This document shows, in pieces, positions 32,150 to 40,212 of a DNA stretch of 48,226 nt. This DNA comes from Deltaproteobacteria bacterium (lineage in GTDB: Bacteria; Desulfobacterota; Desulfobacteria; Desulfobacterales; B30-G6), in the NCBI GenBank assembly GCA_022340465.1, contig JAJDNW010000028.1, forward strand, positions 1 to 48,226. The letters run 5' to 3'. A program made the translations under genes and the position numbers. The notes beneath the pieces are model-generated. The model did not search any database. It worked only from the letters and a program-made list of their open reading frames with translations, and was not told where the DNA came from. Every line of letters begins with the position of its first letter. The stretch's first letter is position 1.

Positions 32150-34662
32150 AACCGATGCATTACGACCTGCGAATAGAACCCGATCTCGAATCTTTCACCT
32201 TTCAGGGACGGGTGACCATTCACCTTCGGGCAAGCGAACCGGCCGACCACATTCTTCTGGACTGCATCGGACTGACCGTGCGTGAATGCACCCTCCGGGA
32301 AGGCGAAAAACGACGCCCGTGCGATTTCCACCTCGAACCTGAACAGGAGAATCTGCGCATTGTCCCGCCCACGCCGGTATCGGGCCGGATCGAATTGAAA
32401 ATCCGTTACACAGGCCCGATCGGCGACAACATGGCCGGATTCTACCGCAGCGCCTACACCGCGGCGGACGGCCGGAAACGTCACATAGCCGTCACCCAGT
32501 TCGAGGAGAGCGACGCACGCCGCGCACTGCCGTGTATGGACCACCCCATGCACAAGGCCTCTTTCGATGTGGAAATGATTGTCCCTTCCGACCTCACGGC
32601 CATCTCCAACGGAGCGGTAAAAGCGGAAAAACCCATGGACAGCGGGAAAAAAAGCGTGCGTTTCGAATGCACGCCGCCCATGTCCTCCTACCTCCTGTTT
32701 TTCGGCGTCGGGGCATTCGAAATCCTCAGGGACCAAAAAGACCCGCGGGTCGCCGGAATTGCACTGCCCGGCATGGCGCAACGCCTCGATTTCGGCGTGA
32801 CGTTTGGCCGCAAAGCCCTCGGGTTCTGCGAATCATATTACGGCATCCCCTACCCTTTGACAAAAATAGACCTGATCGCCATCCCGGATTTCGCGTTCGG
32901 CGCCATGGAAAACTGGGGGGCGATCACGTTTCGCGAGAACCTGCTGCTCAACGACCCCGGCGGCACCTCGGCTTTGGGAAAGCAGCGCATCTGTGAGGTC
33001 ATCGCCCATGAAATCGCGCACCAGTGGTTCGGCAACCTGGTCACTCCCTCGGACTGGAAATACCTGTGGCTCAACGAAAGCTTCGCCACCTATTTCGGCT
33101 TCGGCGTCGTCGCCCATTATTATCCTGAATGGAGTACCTGGGACCAGTTTTTACAGGATCAAACCGATGCGGCCATGGCCCGTGACGCTCTCAGGGATAC
33201 CGTCCCCGTCGAAATTCCCGGCGGCGAACACGTGGTCATCAACACAAGCACGGCACCGATCATCTACAGCAAGGGCGGCAGTCTTCTGCGGCAGATCGAA
33301 GGCTTTATCGGCCCGGAAAATTTCAAGCAGGGGCTGCGCCGCTATTTGAGGACACACCAGTATGCCTGCGCCTCCAGCCATCATCTGTGGGAATCCTTCG
33401 AAGCCGTTTCCGACCGTCCGGTCAAGGAGATGGTCGAACAGTGGGTCCGGCAGCCGGGCTTTCCCGTGGTGGATGCGCGCCGGGAGAACGGCCGCCTGAT
33501 CTTGGAACAGAAGCGTTTTACGTACCTGCCGGCAGCGACGGACGCGATCTGGCCCATCCCGGTGGTTATGGATCTCTATACCGCCGACGGCAATATACAG
33601 CGAAAGACAATCCTGATGGACCGGAGGCGGCAGGCTTTCGACCTGCATGACGACGCGGCCGCCTGCAAGCTCAACGCCGGTCAAACGGGATTTTACCGGG
33701 TGCACTATGACCCCGCCGACCTGCAGGCTCTGGGCGGCCTCGTACGGCAAAAAAGACTGCAACCCGAAGATCGCTGGGGCCTTCAAAACGACCTGTTTGC
33801 CATGGTTCGGGCCGGCAAAGAGACCCTCGGGAACTACTTCGCCTTTCTCGGCTACTACGAGGAAGAGTCGGCCGACCTGCCCCTGACCGGAATCGATGCC
33901 AATCTGTTTGCCGCAGGCCTGGTGCTCGACAAAGACATGTGGCCGTCGCTTGCCGCGAGGGGTCGCACCTTCAGCGCCGGGATTCTGGAACGTATCGGAT
34001 TCGAGCCTGCAGCCCGGGAGTCCCGGGCAACGGCCATGCTCAGGGAGCGGGTTCTGTGGCATGCCGTCCTCTACGGGGAGGAAGGTGCTCTCCGCTTTAC
34101 CTCGGACCAGTTTGCCGCGTTGACCGGCGGCGCCGCCGTCCACCCCGACCTGGCTCGCAGTGTCATGCAGGCGGGGGCGCTGCAGGGGGGCGAAGAGGCC
34201 TTCCGGTTCCTGTGCCGACGACTCGAATCGACGGACAGCGAGCATGAACGCATGCACATTCTCTTGGCCCTGGGAGGTCAGCAGGACCCCGGGCTTGTCC
34301 GGGAAACCTGCCGCTATACCCTTGACAGGGTGCCTGATCGCAACCGGTTTATCCCCCTGGTGGCCCTGGCCCTCAACCCCCACGCCATACCGCTCATGTG
34401 GGATTGGTTCACGGCCCATGTCGGGGAGTTGGAAGCCCTGCACCCCCTGCTGTATGAAAGGGTCATCGCCGGCATCGTTCCTCTGGCCGGCATGCAAAAG
34501 GCTGAAGCGGTACGACACTTTTTAACCGGCTACATGTCAGAGCACCCGCAGACCGCGGATGTGATTACCCTGTCCCTGGAAAAACTCGAGATCAATCTGG
34601 CCATGCGTCGTGCGGCCGACAACCTTAAACCGGAAGGCAAAAAAAGCGGACAACGGAGGTGA
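32143..34662 (+). CDS. M1 family zinc aminopeptidase (PepN-like)
   Basis: 839-residue gluzincin. The exopeptidase motif GAMENWG is near residue 255. The zinc site HEIAHQWFGNLV (HExxH) is followed 18 residues on by NESFATYFG, supplying the third zinc ligand, as in all M1 enzymes. The N-terminal beta domain (HYDLRIEPDLESFTFQGRVT) and the C-terminal ERAP1-like helical domain (LNAGQTGFYRVHYDP onward) are complete. No signal peptide, so cytoplasmic; it removes N-terminal residues from peptides. The start ATG 32143 follows AAAGGAGAAAACC inside the end of the truncated gene. Confidence 0.93.
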   Translation: MLKPMHYDLRIEPDLESFTFQGRVTIHLRASEPADHILLDCIGLTVRECTLREGEKRRPCDFHLEPEQENLRIVPPTPVSGRIELKIRYTGPIGDNMAGFYRSAYTAADGRKRHIAVTQFEESDARRALPCMDHPMHKASFDVEMIVPSDLTAISNGAVKAEKPMDSGKKSVRFECTPPMSSYLLFFGVGAFEILRDQKDPRVAGIALPGMAQRLDFGVTFGRKALGFCESYYGIPYPLTKIDLIAIPDFAFGAMENWGAITFRENLLLNDPGGTSALGKQRICEVIAHEIAHQWFGNLVTPSDWKYLWLNESFATYFGFGVVAHYYPEWSTWDQFLQDQTDAAMARDALRDTVPVEIPGGEHVVINTSTAPIIYSKGGSLLRQIEGFIGPENFKQGLRRYLRTHQYACASSHHLWESFEAVSDRPVKEMVEQWVRQPGFPVVDARRENGRLILEQKRFTYLPAATDAIWPIPVVMDLYTADGNIQRKTILMDRRRQAFDLHDDAAACKLNAGQTGFYRVHYDPADLQALGGLVRQKRLQPEDRWGLQNDLFAMVRAGKETLGNYFAFLGYYEEESADLPLTGIDANLFAAGLVLDKDMWPSLAARGRTFSAGILERIGFEPAARESRATAMLRERVLWHAVLYGEEGALRFTSDQFAALTGGAAVHPDLARSVMQAGALQGGEEAFRFLCRRLESTDSEHERMHILLALGGQQDPGLVRETCRYTLDRVPDRNRFIPLVALALNPHAIPLMWDWFTAHVGELEALHPLLYERVIAGIVPLAGMQKAEAVRHFLTGYMSEHPQTADVITLSLEKLEINLAMRRAADNLKPEGKKSGQRR

Positions 34663-34666
34663 AACA

Positions 34667-34771
34667 ATGTTACAGATAGGCATCTTTTTTGGCGGGTTAG
34701 GCATTTTTTTGACCGCTTGCGGTTTTCTCTGGTGGTGTTCCATCTATCAAAAGATAAACCTGCGCGAATAA
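34667..34771 (+). CDS. 34-residue single-pass membrane peptide
   Basis: A short frame with an excellent ribosome-binding site (CGGAGGTG at 34654-34661, five bases before ATG) starts four bases after the aminopeptidase stop. It encodes a hydrophobic helix (MLQIGIFFGGLGIFLTACGF) followed by LWWCSIYQKINLRE and TAA. The tight spacing to the aminopeptidase and to the cyclase gene (28 bases) points to a shared transcript. It is probably an inner-membrane small protein of unknown role; two cysteines are at or near the membrane face. Confidence 0.65.
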   Translation: MLQIGIFFGGLGIFLTACGFLWWCSIYQKINLRE

Positions 34772-34799
34772 CCGACGCTACTTGGGGAAGGAAGGCTTC

Positions 34800-35615
34800 A
34801 TGACGGAAAAGAATTATAAACGCAAGCTGAGTGCCATACTCAGTGCGGACGCGGCAGAATACAGCCGGCTGATGGAGGACGACGAAGAGGCTACCGTCCG
34901 GACCCTGACAACCTACCGTGAAGTCATGCGCGTTCTCATCCGCCAGCACAACGGCAACGTCATCGACACAACCGGCGACAACCTTTTGGCCGAATTTGCC
35001 AGTGTCGTCGAGGCGGTCCAATGCGCCGTGGCCATCCAGAGGGAAATCAAGTCCCGCAACGCCAATCTGCTTGAAAAAAGAAGGATGCCGTTCAGAATGG
35101 GCATCAACCTCGGCGATGTCATTCAGGAACAGGAGCACATTTACGGTGACGGCGTCAACATCGCCGCCCGGTTGGAGGGGTTGTCCGATCCGGGGGGTAT
35201 CTGCATCTCAAAAACCGCTTTCGATCACATCGAAAGCAAGCTGCCTTACGGCTATGAGTTCATGGGCAATCAGACGGTGAAAAACATCGCCCGGCCCGTA
35301 GGCGCCTACCGGGTGCTGTTGGAGCCGCAGCCGGCTGAAAAAGGCGCGCCTCGACCTGGCGTGCCCGCCGGCGGGCAGGGAGCCGCTTCCCCAACAAAGC
35401 GCCGTCCCGTTCCCGGGAAAACGTTGGGGAACGCCGGCGACTATTACGCCGGAGGCGTCGTGTGCATCGCCTGCGCCCTGGGGCTGCCCGTTTTCGGCTT
35501 CTTTATCGAAAAGGTCGGCCCGGGAACCTTTTATCCCATGGTCGGGGCCGGTGCGCTGGTGGGAATCATCGGTCTCGGTTTGATCGTTTGGGGAAAAATG
35601 ATCGACACCCGCTGA
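34800..35615 (+). CDS. Class III nucleotide cyclase with C-terminal membrane anchor
   Basis: 271 residues. The catalytic domain (residues 1-175) is a close paralogue of the protein at 20707-22449: KLSAILSADAAEYSRLMEDD (metal Asp), DTTGDNLLAEFASVVEAVQC, MGINLGDVIQEQEHIYGDGV and NIAARLEG (catalytic Asn and Arg). A Pro/Gly-rich linker leads to two membrane helices at the C-terminus (YYAGGVVCIACALGLPVFGF; FYPMVGAGALVGIIGLGLIV). So it makes a cyclic nucleotide at the membrane, with no TolB or TPR part. The start is ATG 34800 after GGGGAAGGAAGG; an in-frame TTG at 34782 is less likely. Confidence 0.85.
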   Translation: MTEKNYKRKLSAILSADAAEYSRLMEDDEEATVRTLTTYREVMRVLIRQHNGNVIDTTGDNLLAEFASVVEAVQCAVAIQREIKSRNANLLEKRRMPFRMGINLGDVIQEQEHIYGDGVNIAARLEGLSDPGGICISKTAFDHIESKLPYGYEFMGNQTVKNIARPVGAYRVLLEPQPAEKGAPRPGVPAGGQGAASPTKRRPVPGKTLGNAGDYYAGGVVCIACALGLPVFGFFIEKVGPGTFYPMVGAGALVGIIGLGLIVWGKMIDTR

Positions 35616-35623
35616 TTGGAGGC

Positions 35624-36205
35624 TCAGGCTCGCGCCAATTTGCGCCCCAGTTGCTCGGCCTGCTGCATCAGGTTTTCATCGGCCGATATCTCTCCGGGTT
35701 GCTCGGCGCTGCCGTAAACCATGCCGACGATCTTCGCCCCCACGTAGTTGAAGGCATCCTGAAAACTGCGCAGGGCATTCACACAGCCCGATTTGAACGC
35801 ATCGCTGTCGCCGTAGCTCATGGCAACGGCGATCCTTTTCTTGTCCAGGGGATTGTCGGTAAAATCCGCGTTGAACAATCCGAAGCAGCGGTCCATGAAT
35901 ATTTTGGTTTGGGCCGTCATGTTAAACCAGTATACCGGCGTGGCGATAACCAGTGCATCCGACCCTACTATTTTCGGATACAGGGACTGCATGTCGTCAT
36001 CCACGACGCAGCCTTTGCTGTCTTTCCTTTTACAGCCGTAGCATCCCTGGCAGGGTTTTATGTTCAGGCCGTTCAGGTAGACGCTTTCTGTCTCGGCGCC
36101 TGCAGATTCGGCGCCCGCGATAATCTGTTTGGCCAGGGTGGTGCTGTTGCCTTTTTTTCGGGGGCTCCCCAAAAGAACCAGAATTTTCTTCGTATCGTTT
36201 TCCAT
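35624..36205 (-). CDS. NADPH-dependent FMN reductase / iron-sulfur flavoprotein-like
   Basis: 193-residue flavodoxin-like protein. The FMN phosphate loop is GSPRKKGNSTTLAKQI. A cysteine cluster CQGCYGCKRKDSKGC at about residues 53-67 has the compact spacing seen in iron-sulfur flavoproteins of anaerobes. VIATPVYWFNMTAQTKIFMDR is the second FMN contact. It probably passes electrons to quinones, oxygen or other acceptors in oxidative stress defence. The start ATG 36205 follows CGGAGG. It converges with the cyclase gene, eight bases between their ends. Confidence 0.85.
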   Translation of the reverse strand: MENDTKKILVLLGSPRKKGNSTTLAKQIIAGAESAGAETESVYLNGLNIKPCQGCYGCKRKDSKGCVVDDDMQSLYPKIVGSDALVIATPVYWFNMTAQTKIFMDRCFGLFNADFTDNPLDKKRIAVAMSYGDSDAFKSGCVNALRSFQDAFNYVGAKIVGMVYGSAEQPGEISADENLMQQAEQLGRKLARA

Positions 36206-36381
36206 GTGACCTCCGCAGGCTGGTGCAAGTCTCCGCCGCCCATGGACGGGGCTTATTCACAATTCCGCAACATGTCAAAACCTGTTTAGAAACTTTAAGG
36301 TTTATATTTTAACTATTTATTTTTTCAATACTTTTAATTTTTTAATATCCAAAACGAAGCATTTCAAATATTGGGGACCGG

Positions 36382-36915
36382 CTATTTTATAACCCGAATG
36401 TCCCGATGTCCCGCCGCGTGTTGCAGATAGTCCGCGGCGGGCTTGAGAAACGGACGCAGCGTCTCGCGGTCCAGCTTTTTTTTCACCACCGCCGGGCAGC
36501 CGGCCACCATTTCATAAGGGCCTACCACCTGCCCCTGCCTGACCACCGAGCCGGCCGCCACCACACAGCCTTTTTTCACGTGTGCGCCGTTGAGCAAAAC
36601 AGCGCCGATACCGATCAGGCAGTCCTCTTCCACGGTGCAGCCGTGCACCACCGCATTGTGCCCCACGCTGACATTTCTGCCGATCACCAATGGAAATCCA
36701 GTGTCCGTGTGGAGGGTGCAGTTGTCCTGAATATTGGTTCCCTCGCCGATGGTGATGGGCTCGATATCTCCCCTGACGACGGTTCCGTACCACACGCTGG
36801 CCTGTTCGCAGACCGCCACACGGCCGATCACAACCGCCGTGGCCGCGATGAAGGCGCTTTCATGAATGACAGGCGCATCTCCCTTGTAATCTGTAATCAT
36901 CTTAATAAATTTCAT
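36382..36915 (-). CDS. Gamma-class carbonic anhydrase-like protein
   Basis: 177-residue left-handed beta-helix protein (YrdA/PaaY/Cam family). Hexapeptide repeats run from VIGRVAVCEQASVWYGTVVR to VVAAGSVVRQGQVV. Three zinc-ligand histidines are visible as CTLHTDT and VGHNAVVHGC. It forms trimers with metal at the subunit interface and may hydrate CO2 or act as an acyl-CoA thioesterase-associated protein; activity in this branch varies. The ATG at 36915 has no clear ribosome-binding site; ATG 36900 is an alternative. Confidence 0.87.
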   Translation of the reverse strand: MKFIKMITDYKGDAPVIHESAFIAATAVVIGRVAVCEQASVWYGTVVRGDIEPITIGEGTNIQDNCTLHTDTGFPLVIGRNVSVGHNAVVHGCTVEEDCLIGIGAVLLNGAHVKKGCVVAAGSVVRQGQVVGPYEMVAGCPAVVKKKLDRETLRPFLKPAADYLQHAAGHRDIRVIK

Positions 36916-36936
36916 TGATATTTATAATTAAAGCCT

Positions 36937-36956
36937 CCCCGCAGCAAGCTGCGGGG
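36937..36956. repeat. REP-like GC hairpin
   Basis: CCCCGCAG and CTGCGGGG form a perfect 8-bp stem with loop CAAG, in an AT-rich gap upstream of the gamma-carbonic anhydrase gene. It resembles REP elements spread by RAYT-type transposases; it could also be the terminator of a transcript from the right. Only one copy is seen in this window. Confidence 0.5.
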
Positions 36957-37071
36957 AATCTTCACCGTAAGGAATTCTGCCTATTATGATTCGCTCGCTA
37001 TCTCGTTTCAAAATGTTGTTTGTCGAAATCTCATCTGATTGTCTGTAGAGTCACGATGGTCGGGCGAAAAT

Positions 37072-38754
37072 TTATTGTCGGGTCAGCCTGCGGTACCTGA
37101 TTCTCCTGGGAATATCCGCATCCGCTCCCAGGCGCTTCTTCCGGTCGGCCTCGTATTCGCTCCAACTGCCGTTAAAGAAAACAACCTGGCTGTCCCCTTC
37201 AAAGGCCAGGATATGCGTCACGATGCGGTCCAGAAACCAGCGGTCATGGCTGACCACAAGGACACAGCCGCCAAAATTCTCCAACGCCTCCTCCAGGGCC
37301 CGCAGCGTATTGACATCCAGGTCGTTGGTCGGTTCGTCCAGCAGAAGGACGTTGGCCCCCTCTTTCAGCATCTTGGCCAGGTGAACGCGGTTACGCTGCC
37401 CACCGGACAACTCGCCCACCTTGCGCTGCTGTTCGCCTCCCGAAAAGTTGAACCGGGCCACGTAGGCCCGCGAGTTGACCAGACGGTCGCCCAGGGGCAT
37501 CTGTTCCTGCCCCCCGCTGATCTCTTCCCAAATGCTTTTCTGGGGATCCAAAGCCCTTCCCTGGTCCACATAGGCCAGCTGCACCGTGTCGCCGATACGC
37601 AGGACCCCGCTGTCAGGAACTTCCTGTCCGGTTATCATCCTGAACAGGGTGGTTTTTCCGGCACCGTTGGGGCCGACAATGCCCACAATGGCACCGGGTG
37701 TCAGTTGAAACGTCAACCCGTCCAACAACAAACGGTCGCCAAACCCCTTGGTGACGCCGTCGGCCGCAATCACTACCTCACCCAGACGCTGTCCCGGAGG
37801 AATGTAGAGCTCCAGTTCCCTTTCTTTGGACCGAACCTCCTGGGACATCAATTTTTCATAGGCATTCACCCTGGCCTGACGCTTTGTATGGCGTCCTTTG
37901 GGCGCCATACGGATCCACTCCAGCTCCCGTTCCAGGGTTTTTCGGCGGGCGCTTTCGGCTTTTTCTTCTCGGCGCAGCCGTTCTGTCTTCTGGTCGAGCC
38001 AGGAAGAATAGTTTCCCTTCCACGGGATGCCGCATCCCCGGTCCAGTTCGAGTATCCAACCGGCCACATTGTCCAGAAAATAGCGGTCATGGGTCACGGC
38101 GATGACGGTTCCCTCATACTGCTGCAGGTGGTGCTCCAGCCAGGCCACACTTTCCGCATCCAGGTGGTTGGTGGGTTCGTCCAGCAACAATATGTCCGGT
38201 TTCTGCAGCAGCAACCGACACAGGGCCACCCGTCGCCTTTCGCCCCCTGACAGAACCCCGACTCGGGTTGCACCCGGCGCACAGCGCAGGGCTTCCATGG
38301 CCATCTCCAGACGGGCATCGAGATCCCAGCCGTCCAGGCTGTCCAGCTTTTCCTGAACATCGGCCTGCTGCTGGATGAGCCTGTCCATGGCATCGTCATC
38401 CATGGGTTCGGCAAAGCGGTTGTTGATCGCTTCGAATTCCCTGAGCAGGTCAACGATTTCCTGGACGCCTTCCTCCACCACCTCCCGAACCGTTTTGTCC
38501 TCATCCACCAGGGGTTCCTGCTCGAGATAGCCGACACGATACCCCTTGGATAGGATGGCCTCGCCGTTGTAATTTTTCTCCACACCGGCCATGATGCGCA
38601 AAAGGGTCGATTTCCCGGCGCCGTTCAACCCCAAAACACCGATTTTCGCTCCATAGAAATAGGACAGGGAGATGTCTTTCAGGACGGCTTTTTTATCATA
38701 ATACTTGCTGACCCTGATCATCGAGTAGATGACTTTATCCGGTGCGTCCGACAT
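37072..38754 (-). CDS. ettA: ABC-F translation factor EttA
   Basis: 560 residues with two ABC ATPase domains. Walker A: GLNGAGKST and GPNGAGKT. Signatures: LSGGERRRVALCRLL and LSGGQRNRVHLAKML. Walker B: ILLLDEPTNHLD and VLLLDEPTNDLD. The Arm insertion (EYGTxxAVTHDRYFLDNVAGW and PWKGNYSSWLDQKTERL) and the linker with RQARVNAYEKL identify EttA rather than Uup or YheS. It binds the ribosomal E site and gates entry into elongation according to ATP/ADP ratio. No membrane domain. The start is ATG 38754 after GGAGGACT; the frame extends upstream without support. It lies 50 bases downstream of rho on the same strand. Confidence 0.93.
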   Translation of the reverse strand: MSDAPDKVIYSMIRVSKYYDKKAVLKDISLSYFYGAKIGVLGLNGAGKSTLLRIMAGVEKNYNGEAILSKGYRVGYLEQEPLVDEDKTVREVVEEGVQEIVDLLREFEAINNRFAEPMDDDAMDRLIQQQADVQEKLDSLDGWDLDARLEMAMEALRCAPGATRVGVLSGGERRRVALCRLLLQKPDILLLDEPTNHLDAESVAWLEHHLQQYEGTVIAVTHDRYFLDNVAGWILELDRGCGIPWKGNYSSWLDQKTERLRREEKAESARRKTLERELEWIRMAPKGRHTKRQARVNAYEKLMSQEVRSKERELELYIPPGQRLGEVVIAADGVTKGFGDRLLLDGLTFQLTPGAIVGIVGPNGAGKTTLFRMITGQEVPDSGVLRIGDTVQLAYVDQGRALDPQKSIWEEISGGQEQMPLGDRLVNSRAYVARFNFSGGEQQRKVGELSGGQRNRVHLAKMLKEGANVLLLDEPTNDLDVNTLRALEEALENFGGCVLVVSHDRWFLDRIVTHILAFEGDSQVVFFNGSWSEYEADRKKRLGADADIPRRIRYRRLTRQ

Positions 38755-38804
38755 GCTTATAGTCCTCCGGCAGAGTGATAAAGACCCCACCCTCAACGAT
38801 CAAG

Positions 38805-39878
38805 CTAATTCTCCTGAAAATAATCCAGCAAAGCGGACATGGCTTCGGTCTCATCCAGATGTGCCAGGCCCCGGCGTATCTTAATGACTTCCGCATAATG
38901 TTCCCCATCCATCAGCAACTCCTCTTTACGTGTGCCGGATGCGTTGATGTCGATGGCGGGCCATATTCTCTTTTCCGCGCATTTGCGGCTGAGCACCAAA
39001 TCCGTGTTCCCGGTGCCCTTGAACTCCTGGTAGATGATGTCGTCCATACGGCTGCCGGTCTCCACCAGGATGGTGGCGAAAATGCTCAGCGACCCCCCGT
39101 CTTCGACATTGCGGGCCGCCCCGAAAATTTTCCGGGGAAATTGGAGGGCATTGGCGCCCAGGCCCCCGGTCATGGTCCTGCCGTGGCTGTCGGTCTTCGT
39201 GTTGAAAGCCCGGGACATGCGGGTCAGCGAATCGATGAAAACCACCGCGTCGCGGCCGGCCTCCGCACATAGAATCGCGGTGTGCATGGCCAGGCGCGTC
39301 ATCCGCATGTGCTGTTCGATGCTCTGATCAGCCGAGGAAAAGAGCACATGTGCGTCTTTTAGACCCCGTTTGAAGTCCGTCACCTCTTCCGGCCTTTCAT
39401 CCACCAGCAAAACGAAAATGTCAACCTCCGGGTGGTTCGTGGAGATGGAATTGGCCATGTGCCGCAGGATGGTGGTTTTGCCTGTTTTGGGCGGGGCGAT
39501 GATCAAGCCGCGCTGCCCCTTGCCCACCGGTGCAATCATGTCTATGGCCCTGCCCGTCAGGTCGTCGGCCCCCTGGGTGATCACCAGGTTTTCCGTGGGG
39601 TTGATGCTGATCCGATCCTGCAGGCGGTCGAAGGAGATGAACGTTTCCCAGTGAACATCGTTGATGGTCTCGACCGATTGCAATTTCAGGTTTCCGCTTT
39701 TTGAATCGCCCGGCACGGCTTCCCCCTGAATCAACCCGCCTTCGGGCAGGTTGTAGTCCCTGATCAGCCCCGGCGGAACGAAAACGTCCCCGGGGTCGGG
39801 CAGATAATTCTGTTCGATCGCCCTCAAGAACCCGAATCCCCTGTCCGTAATCTCCAGATGTCCTTTAACCGTTTCCAA
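38805..39878 (-). CDS. rho: Transcription termination factor Rho, lacking the N-terminal helical domain
   Basis: 357-residue Rho. It begins directly at the RNA-binding cold-shock-like domain (KGHLEITDRGFGFLR) and lacks the roughly 45-residue N-terminal helix bundle of the usual 415-residue Rho. The ATPase core is complete: P-loop APPKTGKTT, LLVDERPEEVTDF, Q-loop AMHTAILCAEAGRDAVVFID, R-loop RAFNTKTDSHGRTMTGGLGAN, and ETGSRMDDIIYQEFKGTGN. It is a hexameric helicase that terminates transcripts. The start TTG 39878 lies directly after GAGGAGG. Whether a full-length Rho exists elsewhere cannot be seen; this could be the only copy or a paralogue. Confidence 0.88.
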   Translation of the reverse strand: METVKGHLEITDRGFGFLRAIEQNYLPDPGDVFVPPGLIRDYNLPEGGLIQGEAVPGDSKSGNLKLQSVETINDVHWETFISFDRLQDRISINPTENLVITQGADDLTGRAIDMIAPVGKGQRGLIIAPPKTGKTTILRHMANSISTNHPEVDIFVLLVDERPEEVTDFKRGLKDAHVLFSSADQSIEQHMRMTRLAMHTAILCAEAGRDAVVFIDSLTRMSRAFNTKTDSHGRTMTGGLGANALQFPRKIFGAARNVEDGGSLSIFATILVETGSRMDDIIYQEFKGTGNTDLVLSRKCAEKRIWPAIDINASGTRKEELLMDGEHYAEVIKIRRGLAHLDETEAMSALLDYFQEN

Positions 39879-40058
39879 AATCCTCCTCCCCGTGATTCTT
39901 CGTGCTTTACCGCGCCGGCAAACCTACCACAAAAGCGGCCTGCAAGCAAACGGCCCGACCCGCAAACCCTCAGCCCCTCTTGGGGTCCCGCCTGGATGAA
40001 GCGATACAACCATAAGATAATATTCTATTTTCATAATTTCAATCCTACAAATGACATG

Positions 40059-40086
40059 TTGACAATCAACGATCAGCACCTATTTT
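40059..40086 (+). promoter_or_regulatory. Candidate sigma-70-type promoter for htpG
   Basis: -35 TTGACA at 40059-40064, 16-base spacer, -10 TATTTT at 40081-40086, about 125 bases before the htpG start. No CIRCE element or clear sigma-32 consensus was found. Confidence 0.55.
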
Positions 40087-40098
40087 ATCGATAAAATA
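40081..40098. promoter_or_regulatory. Perfect 18-base palindrome overlapping the htpG -10
   Basis: TATTTTATCGATAAAATA is identical to its reverse complement. It covers the -10 hexamer of the candidate htpG promoter, where a repressor dimer would block RNA polymerase. The palindrome is certain; the operator role is inferred. Confidence 0.55.
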
Positions 40099-40212
40099 TA
40101 TTTTCGCGCATGCGGACAGAGCGCACGCGGACACGTTTGGCGGAGGCGTCTGCTCCCACCCTGCTGCGCGTCACCAATCATGGAATTTATCTGCAAGGAG
40201 GAAACGAAGATT

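Larger units (their letters stand above)
39879..40212. other. 334-base divergent region between rho and htpG
   Basis: No gene seen; the plus-strand open frame at 39858-40094 is an unsupported shadow. The left half is GC-rich and forms the rho leader, with a CCCCTCTTGGGG hairpin near 39975. The right half is AT-rich and carries the htpG promoter and a perfect palindrome, listed separately. Confidence 0.6.

Noticed and set aside
36937-36956. End of an IS200/IS605 element
   Set aside because: The GC hairpin resembles such ends, but no tnpA or tnpB sequence lies nearby and only one end is present.
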